NCBI RefSeq assembly: GCF_003937945.1
Contig: NZ_RSEC01000021.1
Location: 186,001-250,000 of the forward strand
Direction of reading: 5' to 3'
Source: Amycolatopsis eburnea
Lineage (GTDB): Bacteria; Actinomycetota; Actinomycetes; Mycobacteriales; Pseudonocardiaceae
DNA length: 64,000 nucleotides
This document shows, piece after piece, positions 26,092 through 35,019 of this stretch; the first letter of the stretch is position 1; the number at the start of each line of letters is the position of its first letter. Both the position numbers and the translations under genes were made by a program. Below the pieces are notes generated by a model. That model saw only the letters and a list, made by a program, of their open reading frames with translations. It searched no databases and had not been told where the DNA came from.

Positions 26092-27132
26092 TCAGCGCGG
26101 TTCGAGCGCGGTGATCACCCAGGTGCCATCGGTGCGTTCCGCGGTCACGGAAAGCTGCGCCGCGGCGTTGTCGGTCGCATTGTTGTCGGCCCGTACGGCT
26201 GATTGATCGAGAAAGACGAGTAACCGCGCGTGATTGCCCCGGAGTTCCTGCACGGCGATCGCCGAAACGCGCGAAGTGAGGACGAGTTTTTGTTCGGGAG
26301 CTTTCTGGCGGACCTGGGCGAAGAGCTTGTCGTACGAATCCTTGGCGGCACCACGCAGGACCGCCGCGGCGGCCTTTTCGGTGACGTCGGTCCGATCGTA
26401 GGAATAGGAGAAGATCCGGTTCACGGCGAGGGTGATCGCGGAGGTGACGTCGGCGGTGGCGCCGACGTCGGTGAGGGCGAGGTTGGCCGCGGCGGAGGTC
26501 TCGGCGGCGGAGCGGGCTTCGAGGGTGAACCAGGTACCGGCGCCGGTGAGGACGACGGCGGCGGTGAGGAGGAGGGCGGGGAGGCGGAGCCAGACCGGAC
26601 GCGGTTTGGCGGGAGCGGGCTCGGCTTCGGTTTCGGACTCGCTGGGTTCCGGCTCGCCCTCGGCTGCCGGGTCGCCCAGCTCATCAACGGCAGCGGGCGC
26701 GTGCTCGCCTTCGGTCGCGGGTTCGGCCACCAGGCCGCTCGGCTCGCCGCCGGTCGTGGTGGTGCGGGCGCTGGCCTCGTCCGCGGCTGCCGGGCCGCCT
26801 GGCTCGCCGCCACCGGCGGCCGCTGGTTCGCTCGGCTCGCTCGGCTCGGCGCCGGTCGTGGTGGCACGGGTGCGAGCCTCGCCCGCGGCTGCCGGGCCGC
26901 CCAGCTTGCCGCCACCGGCGGCCGCGGGGGCGCCCGCTTCATTGCCGCTGGCGGGCGGTTCGTCGGCGGCCGCTGGTTCGCTCGGCTCGGCGCCGGTCGT
27001 GGTGGTGCGGGCGATGGCCTCGCCCGCGGCTGCCGGGCCGCCCAGCTCGCCGCGACCGGCGGGAGCGGGCGGTTCGCCAGCAGGCGCGTGCTCGGCCTCA
27101 ACCACCTCGTCCACCGTCTTCGCGCGGTTCAT
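26092..27132 (-). CDS. Mce-associated membrane protein with repetitive disordered N-terminus
   Basis: A 346-residue protein, last in the mce operon. Residues 1-178 are Ala/Pro/Glu/Gly/Thr-rich and disordered, with three near-copies of a block such as GGPAAAGEA-ARTTTTGAEPSEP. One TM helix (about 182-203) follows, then an extracytoplasmic domain (204-346) like the Mce-associated (Mas) proteins found after mceF in actinobacteria. The ATG overlaps the stop of the preceding gene by 4 bases. The disordered N-terminus would lie in the cytoplasm and is longer than in typical Mas proteins. Exact function unknown; a structural part of the Mce transporter is likely. Confidence 0.78.
   Translation of the reverse strand: MNRAKTVDEVVEAEHAPAGEPPAPAGRGELGGPAAAGEAIARTTTTGAEPSEPAAADEPPASGNEAGAPAAAGGGKLGGPAAAGEARTRATTTGAEPSEPSEPAAAGGGEPGGPAAADEASARTTTTGGEPSGLVAEPATEGEHAPAAVDELGDPAAEGEPEPSESETEAEPAPAKPRPVWLRLPALLLTAAVVLTGAGTWFTLEARSAAETSAAANLALTDVGATADVTSAITLAVNRIFSYSYDRTDVTEKAAAAVLRGAAKDSYDKLFAQVRQKAPEQKLVLTSRVSAIAVQELRGNHARLLVFLDQSAVRADNNATDNAAAQLSVTAERTDGTWVITALEPR
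26734..27042 (-). repeat. Three degenerate tandem repeats within Mce-associated gene
   Basis: The coding region for residues 31-133 holds three near-copies of a roughly 100-140-base unit encoding GGPAAAGEA...TTTTGAEPSEP (residues 31-53, 78-100 and 112-133). The spacing is unequal (47 and 34 residues), so copies have gained or lost segments. The repeats keep the frame and are probably prone to slippage. Confidence 0.75.
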
Positions 27133-27632
27133 CGGCTCCCCACCGCCAGCTGGTCGAGCGCGCTCAGCTTCCACCCATCGGCAGTCCTCGCCAGCGCCGC
27201 CGCGAAGCGGTTGCGCTTCACCGCCGGCGCCACGCCCTGCTTCGCCATCGTGATCTCCACCGAAGCCAGCATCTTCGCCGTCCCCGCGTGCTCGTCCAGC
27301 TCGCTCAGCGCCGCGTCCAGCACCCGCCCCGTCGACACCGTCGAGTTCGCCGCCAGCGCCTGCTTCGTCTGCGCGTCCGTCCGGGCCAGCTGGTCGTGCA
27401 GCGGCCCCGTCGACGCCGACAGCCAGCGCGCCAGGCCGCCGTCGACGTCGTGGTAGTCGAGGCTGTTCAGCTCCGCCACCAACGTCCGGCCGCTCGCGAG
27501 TGCTTCGTCGCGAGCGGCGCCGTAGGTCACCGCCGGTTCGTGGGCCGCCGCGTACCAGGACCAGCCCGACCAGCCCGCGAACACCGCCGCGGCCAGGGAG
27601 ACCGCCGCCGCTCCGTGCTTCAGCGCAGCCAC
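27129..27632 (-). CDS. Mce-associated protein (single TM)
   Basis: A 167-residue protein with one N-terminal TM helix or signal anchor (about 9-28) and an extracytoplasmic domain containing YHDVDGGLARWLSASTGPLHDQL, the pattern of Mce-associated (Mas/DUF-type) proteins encoded after mceF. The GTG at 27632 overlaps the end of mceF by 13 bases, and its stop overlaps the next gene by 4. It likely assists assembly or stability of the Mce complex in the cell envelope. Confidence 0.8.
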   Translation of the reverse strand: MAALKHGAAAVSLAAAVFAGWSGWSWYAAAHEPAVTYGAARDEALASGRTLVAELNSLDYHDVDGGLARWLSASTGPLHDQLARTDAQTKQALAANSTVSTGRVLDAALSELDEHAGTAKMLASVEITMAKQGVAPAVKRNRFAAALARTADGWKLSALDQLAVGSR

Positions 27633-28816
27633 AGCATCTCCTCCAGGCTCGTCTTCGTCGCCTGCGTGCCGATCGTCAGCGGGCCCACCGGCACCGCGTC
27701 CGGGACCGGCGGGTGCGGCGCGTTCTGCGTGCCGCGCACCGAGCTCTCGTTGCCGTACGGCAGCGTGCACGCCGCGTCGGTGTTCAGCGGCAGTGGCGAA
27801 AGGTCGCGGCTCGACCGGTGCGGGGTGTCCTCGTAGCCCTGCAGACACGAAGGCGGGTTGTCGAAGTTCAGCACCAGGCCCATCCGCAGCTCGTGGCGGT
27901 CGTCGTCGATGGCCGAGCCGACCGCCGCCACCGCGCGGGGGACGTTCGCCAGCAGCGTCTCCTCCGCCGCCGTGCGGGTGCCGAACACCCGGGCCGTCGT
28001 CAGCAGGTTGGCCAGCACGATCGGCAGGCCCGGATCGTTCTCCTTGAGCAACGACGAAAGCTCGGTCGCCGCCGGGGGCGCGGTCGCGATCAGGCGCCGC
28101 AGGTCGCCGTCGGACTTGGCCAGCTGCTGGGCGAACACGCGGGCGTTGCCGCTGAACGAGCGCCACTCCGCCGACGAATCGACCTGGGTGCGCAGCACCG
28201 TCGCGCCGTCGCCGATCAGCTTCGACGTCTGCGGCAAGTGGGCGCTCGCCTGCTGGGTGAACGACGTCGCCGAGTCCATCAGGGTCTGCAGGTCCGGGCC
28301 CGCGCCGCGCAGGGCGTCGTCGAGCTCGTCCACCACCGTGCGCAGGTCCTGCGTCGGCACCGACGCGGTGAACGAGTCCAGGTCGGTCAGCAGGCTGTTC
28401 ACCGGCAGCGGCAGCGTGGTCGACTCGCGCCGGATCACCGAACCCCCGGCCAGGAACGGCCCGCCCGCCGTGCGTGGCTGCAGGTCGACGTACTGCTCGC
28501 CGACCGCCGACCGGTTCGCCACCACCGCCGCCGAATCCGCCGGGATGGGCGGGGCGCCGTCGTCGATCAGCAGGTCGGCTTCGGTCCCGGTGAGGGTGAG
28601 CCGCAGCTCGCCGACGCGGCCGACGGCGACGCCGCGGTAGGTCACCTCGCCGTTGGTGAACAGCCCGCCGCCTTCGGCCAGTTCGAGCTTGACCGTGTAG
28701 GCGCCGGAGCCGAACAGCCGGCCGAGACCGGCGTAGTTCGCGCCGACGAACGCCGTCGTGGCCAGCGCGATCACGACGAACAGGACCACCTGGATCCGGA
28801 CTCTGCGGGTCAGCAT
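27620..28816 (-). CDS. mceF: MCE-family protein MceF
   Basis: A 398-residue MCE protein. One N-terminal TM helix (about 7-27), then the MCE domain (about 38-115, with VTYRGVAVGRVGEL), a long helical region (about 140-290) and a tail of about 110 residues rich in Pro/Asn. Position last among six mce genes identifies it as the F member. MceA-F form a hexameric tunnel that carries lipids across the envelope, powered by a MceG ATPase encoded elsewhere. Its ATG overlaps the mceE stop by one base (TGATG). Confidence 0.92.
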   Translation of the reverse strand: MLTRRVRIQVVLFVVIALATTAFVGANYAGLGRLFGSGAYTVKLELAEGGGLFTNGEVTYRGVAVGRVGELRLTLTGTEADLLIDDGAPPIPADSAAVVANRSAVGEQYVDLQPRTAGGPFLAGGSVIRRESTTLPLPVNSLLTDLDSFTASVPTQDLRTVVDELDDALRGAGPDLQTLMDSATSFTQQASAHLPQTSKLIGDGATVLRTQVDSSAEWRSFSGNARVFAQQLAKSDGDLRRLIATAPPAATELSSLLKENDPGLPIVLANLLTTARVFGTRTAAEETLLANVPRAVAAVGSAIDDDRHELRMGLVLNFDNPPSCLQGYEDTPHRSSRDLSPLPLNTDAACTLPYGNESSVRGTQNAPHPPVPDAVPVGPLTIGTQATKTSLEEMLWLR

Positions 28817-29877
28817 CACTGGCCTCCCGAGGGGAGCGGGAGCGGCGGCAGCCCCGGCGGCACGCCTTCGCCGGGCGGGGGCAGCGGCACGCCGGGCGCC
28901 GGGATCATCGAGGCGAACGTGTTGATGTAGTCGCCCTTCACCGCGGGGAGCACCGAGTCCGGGAACGGGAACGTCGGCAGCAGCTGCAGCGACTGCGGCA
29001 GGTCCTCGCCCGCCTTGGCCAGCTGGCCCAGGATCGGCGCGAGCGCCCGCAGGTCCGCGACCAGGTCGTCGCGGCTGCGGTCGACGACGTCGGTGGCCAC
29101 GGTCGAGAGCCGGTCGAGCGCCTGCAGCATCGAGACGAGCTGCGTGCGCTGGTCGCTGAGCGACCGCAGGCCCGGCGTCAGATCGGTCAGCGCGCCGGAC
29201 ACCTGGTCGTGGCGGTTCGCCAGCGTCGCCGACAGCCGGTTCATGCCGTCGAGGGCCTCGGTGATGTCCGAGCGGTGCGCGTCCAGGTCGGTCATCAGGG
29301 TGTTCACCCCGGACAGGAACGAGCGGATCTGCTCCTCGTTGCCGTCCATCACCTTCGACAGCTCGCGGTTGATCGTCTGCAGCTGCCCGATGCCGCCGCC
29401 GTTGAGCAGCAGGGAAAGCGCGCCGAAGATCTCCTCGAATTCGGGGTTGCGGTTGGTGCGGTCCACGGTGATCGTGGCCTTGTCCGCCAGCCGCGCGACG
29501 CCGGCGCCGGACGGCGGACCGTCCGGGGCGGCCAGCTCGACGAACTTCTCGCCGAGCAGGCTGGACTGGCGCAGCCGCGCGATCGCGTTGGCGGGCAGCA
29601 CGACGTCGCCGTTGACCTCCAGCACGGTTTCGGCCGTCCAGCCGTCGCCGCCGAGCCGGATCTCGCGCACCCGCCCGACCGGGACGTCGCCGACCTTCAC
29701 CGCGGCCTGCGGCACCAGGTCGAGCACGTCGGCGAACTGCACGGTCACCGAGTACGGGTGGTCGCCGACGTCGGCGCCGCCGGGCAACGGCAGGTCGTAG
29801 ACGCCCTTGAACTCCCCCGAAGAACAGCCCGCGAGCAGCAGGCACCCGACGGCCGCGGTGGCGAGGACCCGTTTCAC
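28816..29877 (-). CDS. mceE: MCE-family lipoprotein MceE
   Basis: A 353-residue MCE protein with a lipoprotein signal: VKRVLATAAVGCLLLAGC, lipobox L-A-G-C with C18 as the lipidated residue. This is diagnostic of the E (LprK-like) member. The MCE domain covers about 38-120 (PYSVTVQFADVLDLV...VKVGDVPVGRV), then a helical tube segment and a Pro-rich C-terminus (PLPPPGEGVPPG). The GTG at 29877 overlaps the mceD stop by 4 bases. Confidence 0.93.
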   Translation of the reverse strand: MKRVLATAAVGCLLLAGCSSGEFKGVYDLPLPGGADVGDHPYSVTVQFADVLDLVPQAAVKVGDVPVGRVREIRLGGDGWTAETVLEVNGDVVLPANAIARLRQSSLLGEKFVELAAPDGPPSGAGVARLADKATITVDRTNRNPEFEEIFGALSLLLNGGGIGQLQTINRELSKVMDGNEEQIRSFLSGVNTLMTDLDAHRSDITEALDGMNRLSATLANRHDQVSGALTDLTPGLRSLSDQRTQLVSMLQALDRLSTVATDVVDRSRDDLVADLRALAPILGQLAKAGEDLPQSLQLLPTFPFPDSVLPAVKGDYINTFASMIPAPGVPLPPPGEGVPPGLPPLPLPSGGQ

Positions 29878-30908
29878 CGCCCACCCCCGTTGGTGTAGAC
29901 GTCGCCGGTGACCGGCAGCGGCAGCGGCTCGAGGTAGTAGTCGGGGTTCTCGCGCCCGAGCAGCCGCCCGGTGGCCGGGTCGACCGCGTTGAGCACGTTC
30001 GTCACCGCCAGCGGGACGGCGTCGATCGTGCCGGCCAGCGAAGCACGCTGTTCCACGAGCGTCCGGGTGGTCGTCACCAGATTGTCCACATTGGACTTGA
30101 GGGCTCCGCGGTTGTCCCGGATGAACGCCTGGACGTCGGCGAGCGCGTGGCCGAGGCCGTCGAGGGCCTTCGCCAGCTCGCCGCTGTTGGCGGCCAGGGT
30201 GCCCGAAATCTGCGACAGCTGCTGGTTGACGTTGCCGACCTGCTGGTCGTTGGTGGCCAGCATGGTGGTGAACTGCTGGAGCTCGTCGACCGTGCCGAAC
30301 AGGTCGCCCGAGTTCCCGGCCAGCGTGCGCGCCAGCTGCGCGAAGTTGCGCACGCTGTCGTTGAACGCGCGGCCGTTGCCCTGCAGGTTCTGCGCGCCCG
30401 TCTTGAGCAGGTCCGACAGCGCGCCCTGCGAGTTCGCGCCGTTCGGGCCGAGCGCCTTGGACAGCGAATCGAGGCTGGCGTAGAGCTGGTCCAGCTCCAC
30501 CGGGGTCGCGGTGCGCTGCACCGGGATCGACGCCCCGTTCGGCAGCCGCGGCCCGCCGCGCGCCGGCTTGGCGAACTGGACGTACCGGTCGGCGACGACG
30601 CTGGGCGCGATCACCAGGACCGTGGTGTCCTCGGCGACGCCGACCGAGCCGTCGACCGTCATGTCCACCTGCACCTGCTCGCCGCGCGGGGTGACCGCGT
30701 CGACCTGGCCGATCCGGACGCCGAGCACCCGGACGTCGGAGCCGGGGTAGACGCCGACCGCGCGGGTGAAGAATGCGGTCACGTGGTGCTGTCCGCTGCC
30801 GGAGAACACCCACCACAGCGCCGCCGTCACGACGAGGGCGAGCAGCAGGGCGGCGGCGATGAACCGGGTCGTCAGGACACCGGCGCGGGTGGTGGTCAGC
30901 GCGCTCAC
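29874..30908 (-). CDS. mceD: MCE-family protein MceD
   Basis: A 344-residue MCE protein with a TM helix at about 15-36, the MCE domain (about 43-120, GVYPGSDVRVLGVRIGQVD) and a long coiled region (about 140-300), ending in PLPLPVTGDVYTNGGGR. GTG start overlapping the mceC stop by 4 bases. Assigned D by its place in the operon and lack of a lipobox. It contributes one chain of the lipid-transport hexamer. Confidence 0.92.
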   Translation of the reverse strand: MSALTTTRAGVLTTRFIAAALLLALVVTAALWWVFSGSGQHHVTAFFTRAVGVYPGSDVRVLGVRIGQVDAVTPRGEQVQVDMTVDGSVGVAEDTTVLVIAPSVVADRYVQFAKPARGGPRLPNGASIPVQRTATPVELDQLYASLDSLSKALGPNGANSQGALSDLLKTGAQNLQGNGRAFNDSVRNFAQLARTLAGNSGDLFGTVDELQQFTTMLATNDQQVGNVNQQLSQISGTLAANSGELAKALDGLGHALADVQAFIRDNRGALKSNVDNLVTTTRTLVEQRASLAGTIDAVPLAVTNVLNAVDPATGRLLGRENPDYYLEPLPLPVTGDVYTNGGGR

Positions 30909-31897
30909 TTCGTCCCTCCCGGGTTCTTCGGCACGGTGCACGGGTCGTGGTTCTCCGGGATCAGCCCGCACAGGTAGGCGTCGATCCAGCGGCCGTTGCC
31001 GGTGGTGTTGGTGACCACCCGGAAGTACGGGCCGGCCAGCTGCAGGCCCTTGGTCAGGTTGTCGTTCTGCCGCTTGAGCAGGTCGGTCACCTGGCTCAGC
31101 GACTGCAGCGCGGGCCGGAGCTGATCGTTGTTGTCCTTCACCAGCCCCCGGAGCTGCTCGGCCAGGCGCGCCGAGCCGGTCAGCAGGTCGTGGATCGCGT
31201 CGCGGCGCCGGTTGAGCTCGGTGAGCAAGAGGTTCCCGTCGTCGATGAGCTTCTCGAAGTCGTCGTTCGAGTTCGCCAGCGTCGTGGTCAGCTGCCGCGC
31301 GTTCGCGAGCAGTTCGGCGATCTGGCTGTCCCGGCTGGACACCGTCTGCGACAGCTGCGACAGCCCGTCGAGCGCGCTGCGGACGTGCTCGGGGGAGTTG
31401 CGGAAGGTGTCCGACAGCGTGGTGAAGCTGTCCGCGAGCTGCCGGGTGTCGATCGCGCCGACGGTGTCGGCCAGCCCGTTGAAGGCGTCGGTGACGTCGT
31501 AGGGCGTGACGGTCCGGGTGCGCGGGATCGGCCGGTCCGGGTCCTGGACGTCGTCGCCGGTCGGGTTCAGCGCGAGGAACTTGCGGCCCAGCAACGTCTT
31601 GATCTTGATCTCGGCGGAGGTCCGGTCGCCGATCCAGGCGTTCTTGACCCGGAAGGTGACGAGGACGTGGTCGTCGGCGAGCGCAACGTCGCGGACCTCG
31701 CCGACCTTGATGCCGGCGACCCGGACCTCGTCGTCCGCCTGCAGGCCGGCGGCTTCGGAGAACTCGGCCTCGTAGGTCGTGCCGCCGCCGACGACCGGGA
31801 GGTTGTCGTAGTTGAACGTGACGGTCAGCAGCGCGGCCAGCGCGAAGCTGCCGATCACGCCGAGGACGATCGGATTGCGCTCCTTGAAGGACTTCAC
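30905..31897 (-). CDS. mceC: MCE-family protein MceC
   Basis: A 330-residue MCE protein: TM helix at about 9-29, MCE domain (about 42-118, GLQADDEVRVAGIKVGEVRDV), helical region, and a terminal segment with two cysteines (YLCGLIPENHDPCTVP) that probably form a disulfide outside the membrane. The GTG overlaps the mceB stop. Assigned C by operon position. Confidence 0.92.
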   Translation of the reverse strand: MKSFKERNPIVLGVIGSFALAALLTVTFNYDNLPVVGGGTTYEAEFSEAAGLQADDEVRVAGIKVGEVRDVALADDHVLVTFRVKNAWIGDRTSAEIKIKTLLGRKFLALNPTGDDVQDPDRPIPRTRTVTPYDVTDAFNGLADTVGAIDTRQLADSFTTLSDTFRNSPEHVRSALDGLSQLSQTVSSRDSQIAELLANARQLTTTLANSNDDFEKLIDDGNLLLTELNRRRDAIHDLLTGSARLAEQLRGLVKDNNDQLRPALQSLSQVTDLLKRQNDNLTKGLQLAGPYFRVVTNTTGNGRWIDAYLCGLIPENHDPCTVPKNPGGTK

Positions 31898-32898
31898 GGC
31901 TCGCACCTCGGCGTCGGGACGATCACGCCGCGCGGGGGCGTGGTGGCCAGGGTGGCGCGGCAGAGGAAGAAGTTCATCCACGAGCCGTAGGAGGCCACCC
32001 GGCCGATCTCGTTGAACTTCACCGGCAGGTTGGTCAGGAAGCTGTCCACATCGGACTGGTTCTGGACCAGGCCGCCGGCGAGGCCCTTCAGCCCGGCGAT
32101 GCTGTCCTTCAGCGGCGGCCGGGCCTGCTCGAACAGCCCGGCGGTGGACTGCGTGAGGTCGCCGATGCCGCTGATCGCGTCGCCGATCGCGGCGCGGTCG
32201 CCGGCCAGCCCGGACACCAGCTGCCGCAGCGTGGACACGAGGTTCGCCAGCGCGTCGCCCTTGCCGTTGACCGTCTTCAGCACCGAGTTGAGGTTCCCGA
32301 TCACCTCGCCGATCACCTTGTCGCGCCCGGCGAGGGTGGTGGTCAGCGAACCGGTGTGGGCGAGCAGGCTTTCGACGGTGCCGCCTTCGCCCTGCAGCAC
32401 CTGGACGATCTCGCCGGACAGCTCGTTGACGTCGTTCGGCGACAGCGCCTGGAACAGCGGCTTGAAGCCGTTGAACAGGTCGGTGAGGTCCAGTGCCGGG
32501 GTCGTGCGCTCCAGCGGGATCTCCCCGCCCTCGGGCAGCTGCTCCCGGGTCGCGGTGCTCCCGCGCTCCAGCGCGATGTAGCGCTGGCCGACCATGTTGC
32601 GGTACTTGATGACCGCCTTGACGTCGGCGGGCAGCCGCCGTCCCCGGTCGAGGGAGAACGTCACCAGCGCGCGGTTGTGGTCGCTGATGTCGAGGGACTC
32701 GACCTGGCCGACGCGGACGCCGGAGATGCGGACGTCGTCGCCGACGTTGAGCGAGGTCGCGTCGAGGAACTTCGCGGTGTAGCGCTCGGTGGCGCCGACG
32801 CCGGTGTTCGTGATGGACACGGCCAGCAGCGTCGTCGCGATCGCCGTGACGGCGATGAAGATGATGCTCTTGATCAGCGGGGCGACGATGTTCCTCAC
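31894..32898 (-). CDS. mceB: MCE-family protein MceB
   Basis: A 334-residue MCE protein: TM helix at about 7-30, MCE domain (about 38-118, SLNVGDDVRISGVRVGQVESL), then a helical region with repeated short leucine-rich turns, ending GSWMNFFLCRATLATTPPRG, the C-terminal block typical of B members. GTG start in a 4-base overlap with mceA. Confidence 0.92.
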   Translation of the reverse strand: MRNIVAPLIKSIIFIAVTAIATTLLAVSITNTGVGATERYTAKFLDATSLNVGDDVRISGVRVGQVESLDISDHNRALVTFSLDRGRRLPADVKAVIKYRNMVGQRYIALERGSTATREQLPEGGEIPLERTTPALDLTDLFNGFKPLFQALSPNDVNELSGEIVQVLQGEGGTVESLLAHTGSLTTTLAGRDKVIGEVIGNLNSVLKTVNGKGDALANLVSTLRQLVSGLAGDRAAIGDAISGIGDLTQSTAGLFEQARPPLKDSIAGLKGLAGGLVQNQSDVDSFLTNLPVKFNEIGRVASYGSWMNFFLCRATLATTPPRGVIVPTPRCEP

Positions 32899-34169
32899 TT
32901 GAGCTTCACCTCCGTGCCGCGGTAGAGCGGCCCGACCAGCACGCTGCTCCACGCCGGGACGTCGGCGGCGGGCACCCCGATCGACGGCGCGACCAGGGTG
33001 GCCAGCAGCTGCTGCTCCTGCGGCGAGTTGGCGACGCCGAGGTCGCCCTGCCCGCCGGTCAGCAGCGGGTGCCCGGTGCTGCCGGGCGCCGCGGCGGCGG
33101 TGCCGATCGTCGGGGCCACGCCGGAGGGGTAGCAGCGCGGCTCGCCGCCGGCGGTGTAGCGCGGGTCGTCCTTGCCGGGCAAGTACTTCCCGCTGTCCGC
33201 GGTGACGGCGACGTCGGCGTGCAGGCCCGGCTCACCGGTGCCGGCGCCGAGCACCTGGTCCATGGATTTCCTCAGTGCGTTGAGCGAAGCGAGGGTGCAG
33301 GCGAAGCTGGGGGAGTACTTCGCGGCGACCTCCAGCGGCGCGCGGCTGTCGGCGGCCAGGGAGATGAGGTTGTCGCGGTTGTTGGCCAGGAAAGCGGTGA
33401 CCTCCTGCGAAGACGAGGTCACCTGCTGGTAGACCCCGGTCAGCTCGCTCTGCTTCTCCTTGACGGTGTTGAGCGTGACGGCGGACGCGGTGAGCGCGTC
33501 CAGGAGGTCGGGGGCGATGTCGCCGTAGAGGTTCGAGACGGTGGCGAGGTCGTGGATGTCCGACGTCAGCTGCGGGAGGTCGGGGTTGAAGTTCTTCAGG
33601 TAGGCGTCCGCGGTGCCGATCGTCTGCCCGAGCTGCTCGCCGCGGCCCTGCAGCGCCGTCGAAACCGCGGTCAGCGTGGTCGCGAGCTTCTGCGGCTGGA
33701 CGGCCTGGAGCACCGGCAGCAGGTTGTCGAAGACGCGTTCCAGCTCGATCGCGTTGGCCGAGCGGTCCTGTTCGATCGTGTCGCCCGCGGTCAGGTGCGG
33801 GGCGCGGGCGCCGTCCGGGATGGACAGCTGGACGTACCGCTCGCCGAACAACGTCTTCGGCACGAGCAACGCGGAAACGTTGCGCGGCAGCATGTCCACC
33901 TTGCCGGGCTCGAGAGCAAGCGCTATCTCGGCGCCCTGCGGCGTCGCCCGGACGTCGCGGATCTCGCCGACGAGCACGCCGCGGGCCTTGACCTGCCCGC
34001 CCGCGGACAGCTGGTTGCCGATGCGGCTCGTCTTGAGCGTCACCGGGACGGTGCTGACGAAGTCCTTGTCGTACACCTTGATCGAGAGCGTCACGAGCAC
34101 GCCCATCACCACCAGGAACAGCACGCCCGCGGTGCGGATCCCGGCCTTGCGGCGGGTGTCCCGGCTCAT
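32895..34169 (-). CDS. mceA: MCE-family protein MceA
   Basis: A 424-residue MCE protein, first of six. TM helix about 12-31, MCE domain (about 38-115, QLSAGGQVKARGVLVGEIRDV), long helical region (120-300) and a C-terminal cholesterol-uptake-porter-type domain (about 285-424) with two Cys (SFACTL and EPRCYP). Longer than the others, as is normal for A. The ATG overlaps the yrbEB stop by 4 bases. Confidence 0.92.
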   Translation of the reverse strand: MSRDTRRKAGIRTAGVLFLVVMGVLVTLSIKVYDKDFVSTVPVTLKTSRIGNQLSAGGQVKARGVLVGEIRDVRATPQGAEIALALEPGKVDMLPRNVSALLVPKTLFGERYVQLSIPDGARAPHLTAGDTIEQDRSANAIELERVFDNLLPVLQAVQPQKLATTLTAVSTALQGRGEQLGQTIGTADAYLKNFNPDLPQLTSDIHDLATVSNLYGDIAPDLLDALTASAVTLNTVKEKQSELTGVYQQVTSSSQEVTAFLANNRDNLISLAADSRAPLEVAAKYSPSFACTLASLNALRKSMDQVLGAGTGEPGLHADVAVTADSGKYLPGKDDPRYTAGGEPRCYPSGVAPTIGTAAAAPGSTGHPLLTGGQGDLGVANSPQEQQLLATLVAPSIGVPAADVPAWSSVLVGPLYRGTEVKLK

Positions 34170-35017
34170 CCGGCCACCTGCACGGTCGTCGTCGCGCCCC
34201 AGATGGCCAGCGACAGGAAGAAGTCGAGCACGCTGATCGCGACGATCGCGGTGCGGACCGCGCGGCCCACCGCGACGCCGACGCCGGCCGGGCCGCCGCT
34301 CGCGCGGAAGCCGTAGTAGCAGTGCGCCAGCACCACCACGACGCTGAACACCAGCACCTTCCCGAACGACCACAGGACGTCGCCTGGTGGCAGGAACAGC
34401 AGGAAGTAGTGGTCGTAGGTGCCCGCGGACTGGCCGAAGAACCACACGGTGATCTGCCGCGAGGCGAGGTAGCTCGACAGCAGCCCGATGGCGTAGAGCG
34501 GGATGACGGCCAGGAAACCGGCGATCACCCGGGTCGTCACCAGGTACGGGACGCTGGGGATGCCCATGACCTCGAGGGCGTCGATCTCCTCGGAGATCCG
34601 CATCGCGCCGAGCTGCGCGGTGAACCCGCAGCCGACGGTGGCGGACAGGGCGAGGCCGGAGACGAGCGGCGCGATCTCGCGGGTGTTGAAGTAGGCGGAG
34701 ACGAACCCGGCGAACGCCGACGTCCCGACTTGGTTGAGCGCGGAGTAGCCCTGCAGGCCGACGACCGTGCCGGTGGCGACGGTCATCCCGATCATCACGC
34801 CGATCGTGCCGCCGATGACGGCCAGCGCCCCGCTGCCGAAGCTGACTTCGGCCAGCAGGCGCACGATTTCGCGCAGGTAGCGGTGCACGGCCCGCGGGAT
34901 CCAGGCGATCGCGCGGAGGAAGAAGAGGATCTGGTCGCCGAGGGTGTCGAGGAAGCCGAACCGGCGGTCGACGGCTTCGCGCACGCGCGCGGCTCTCGGG
35001 AGGTCCGTGGTCGTCAC
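34166..35017 (-). CDS. yrbEB: MlaE/YrbE-family permease B
   Basis: A 283-residue MlaE-type permease of the Mce lipid importer, with five or six TM segments. The EQ-loop-like sequence EEIDALEVMGIP, near residue 145 and conserved in this family, contacts the ATPase MceG. GTG start at 35017, two bases after the yrbEA stop; its own stop overlaps mceA. Pairs with the upstream YrbE to form the inner-membrane channel. Confidence 0.95.
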   Translation of the reverse strand: MTTTDLPRAARVREAVDRRFGFLDTLGDQILFFLRAIAWIPRAVHRYLREIVRLLAEVSFGSGALAVIGGTIGVMIGMTVATGTVVGLQGYSALNQVGTSAFAGFVSAYFNTREIAPLVSGLALSATVGCGFTAQLGAMRISEEIDALEVMGIPSVPYLVTTRVIAGFLAVIPLYAIGLLSSYLASRQITVWFFGQSAGTYDHYFLLFLPPGDVLWSFGKVLVFSVVVVLAHCYYGFRASGGPAGVGVAVGRAVRTAIVAISVLDFFLSLAIWGATTTVQVAG

Positions 35018-35019
35018 GC

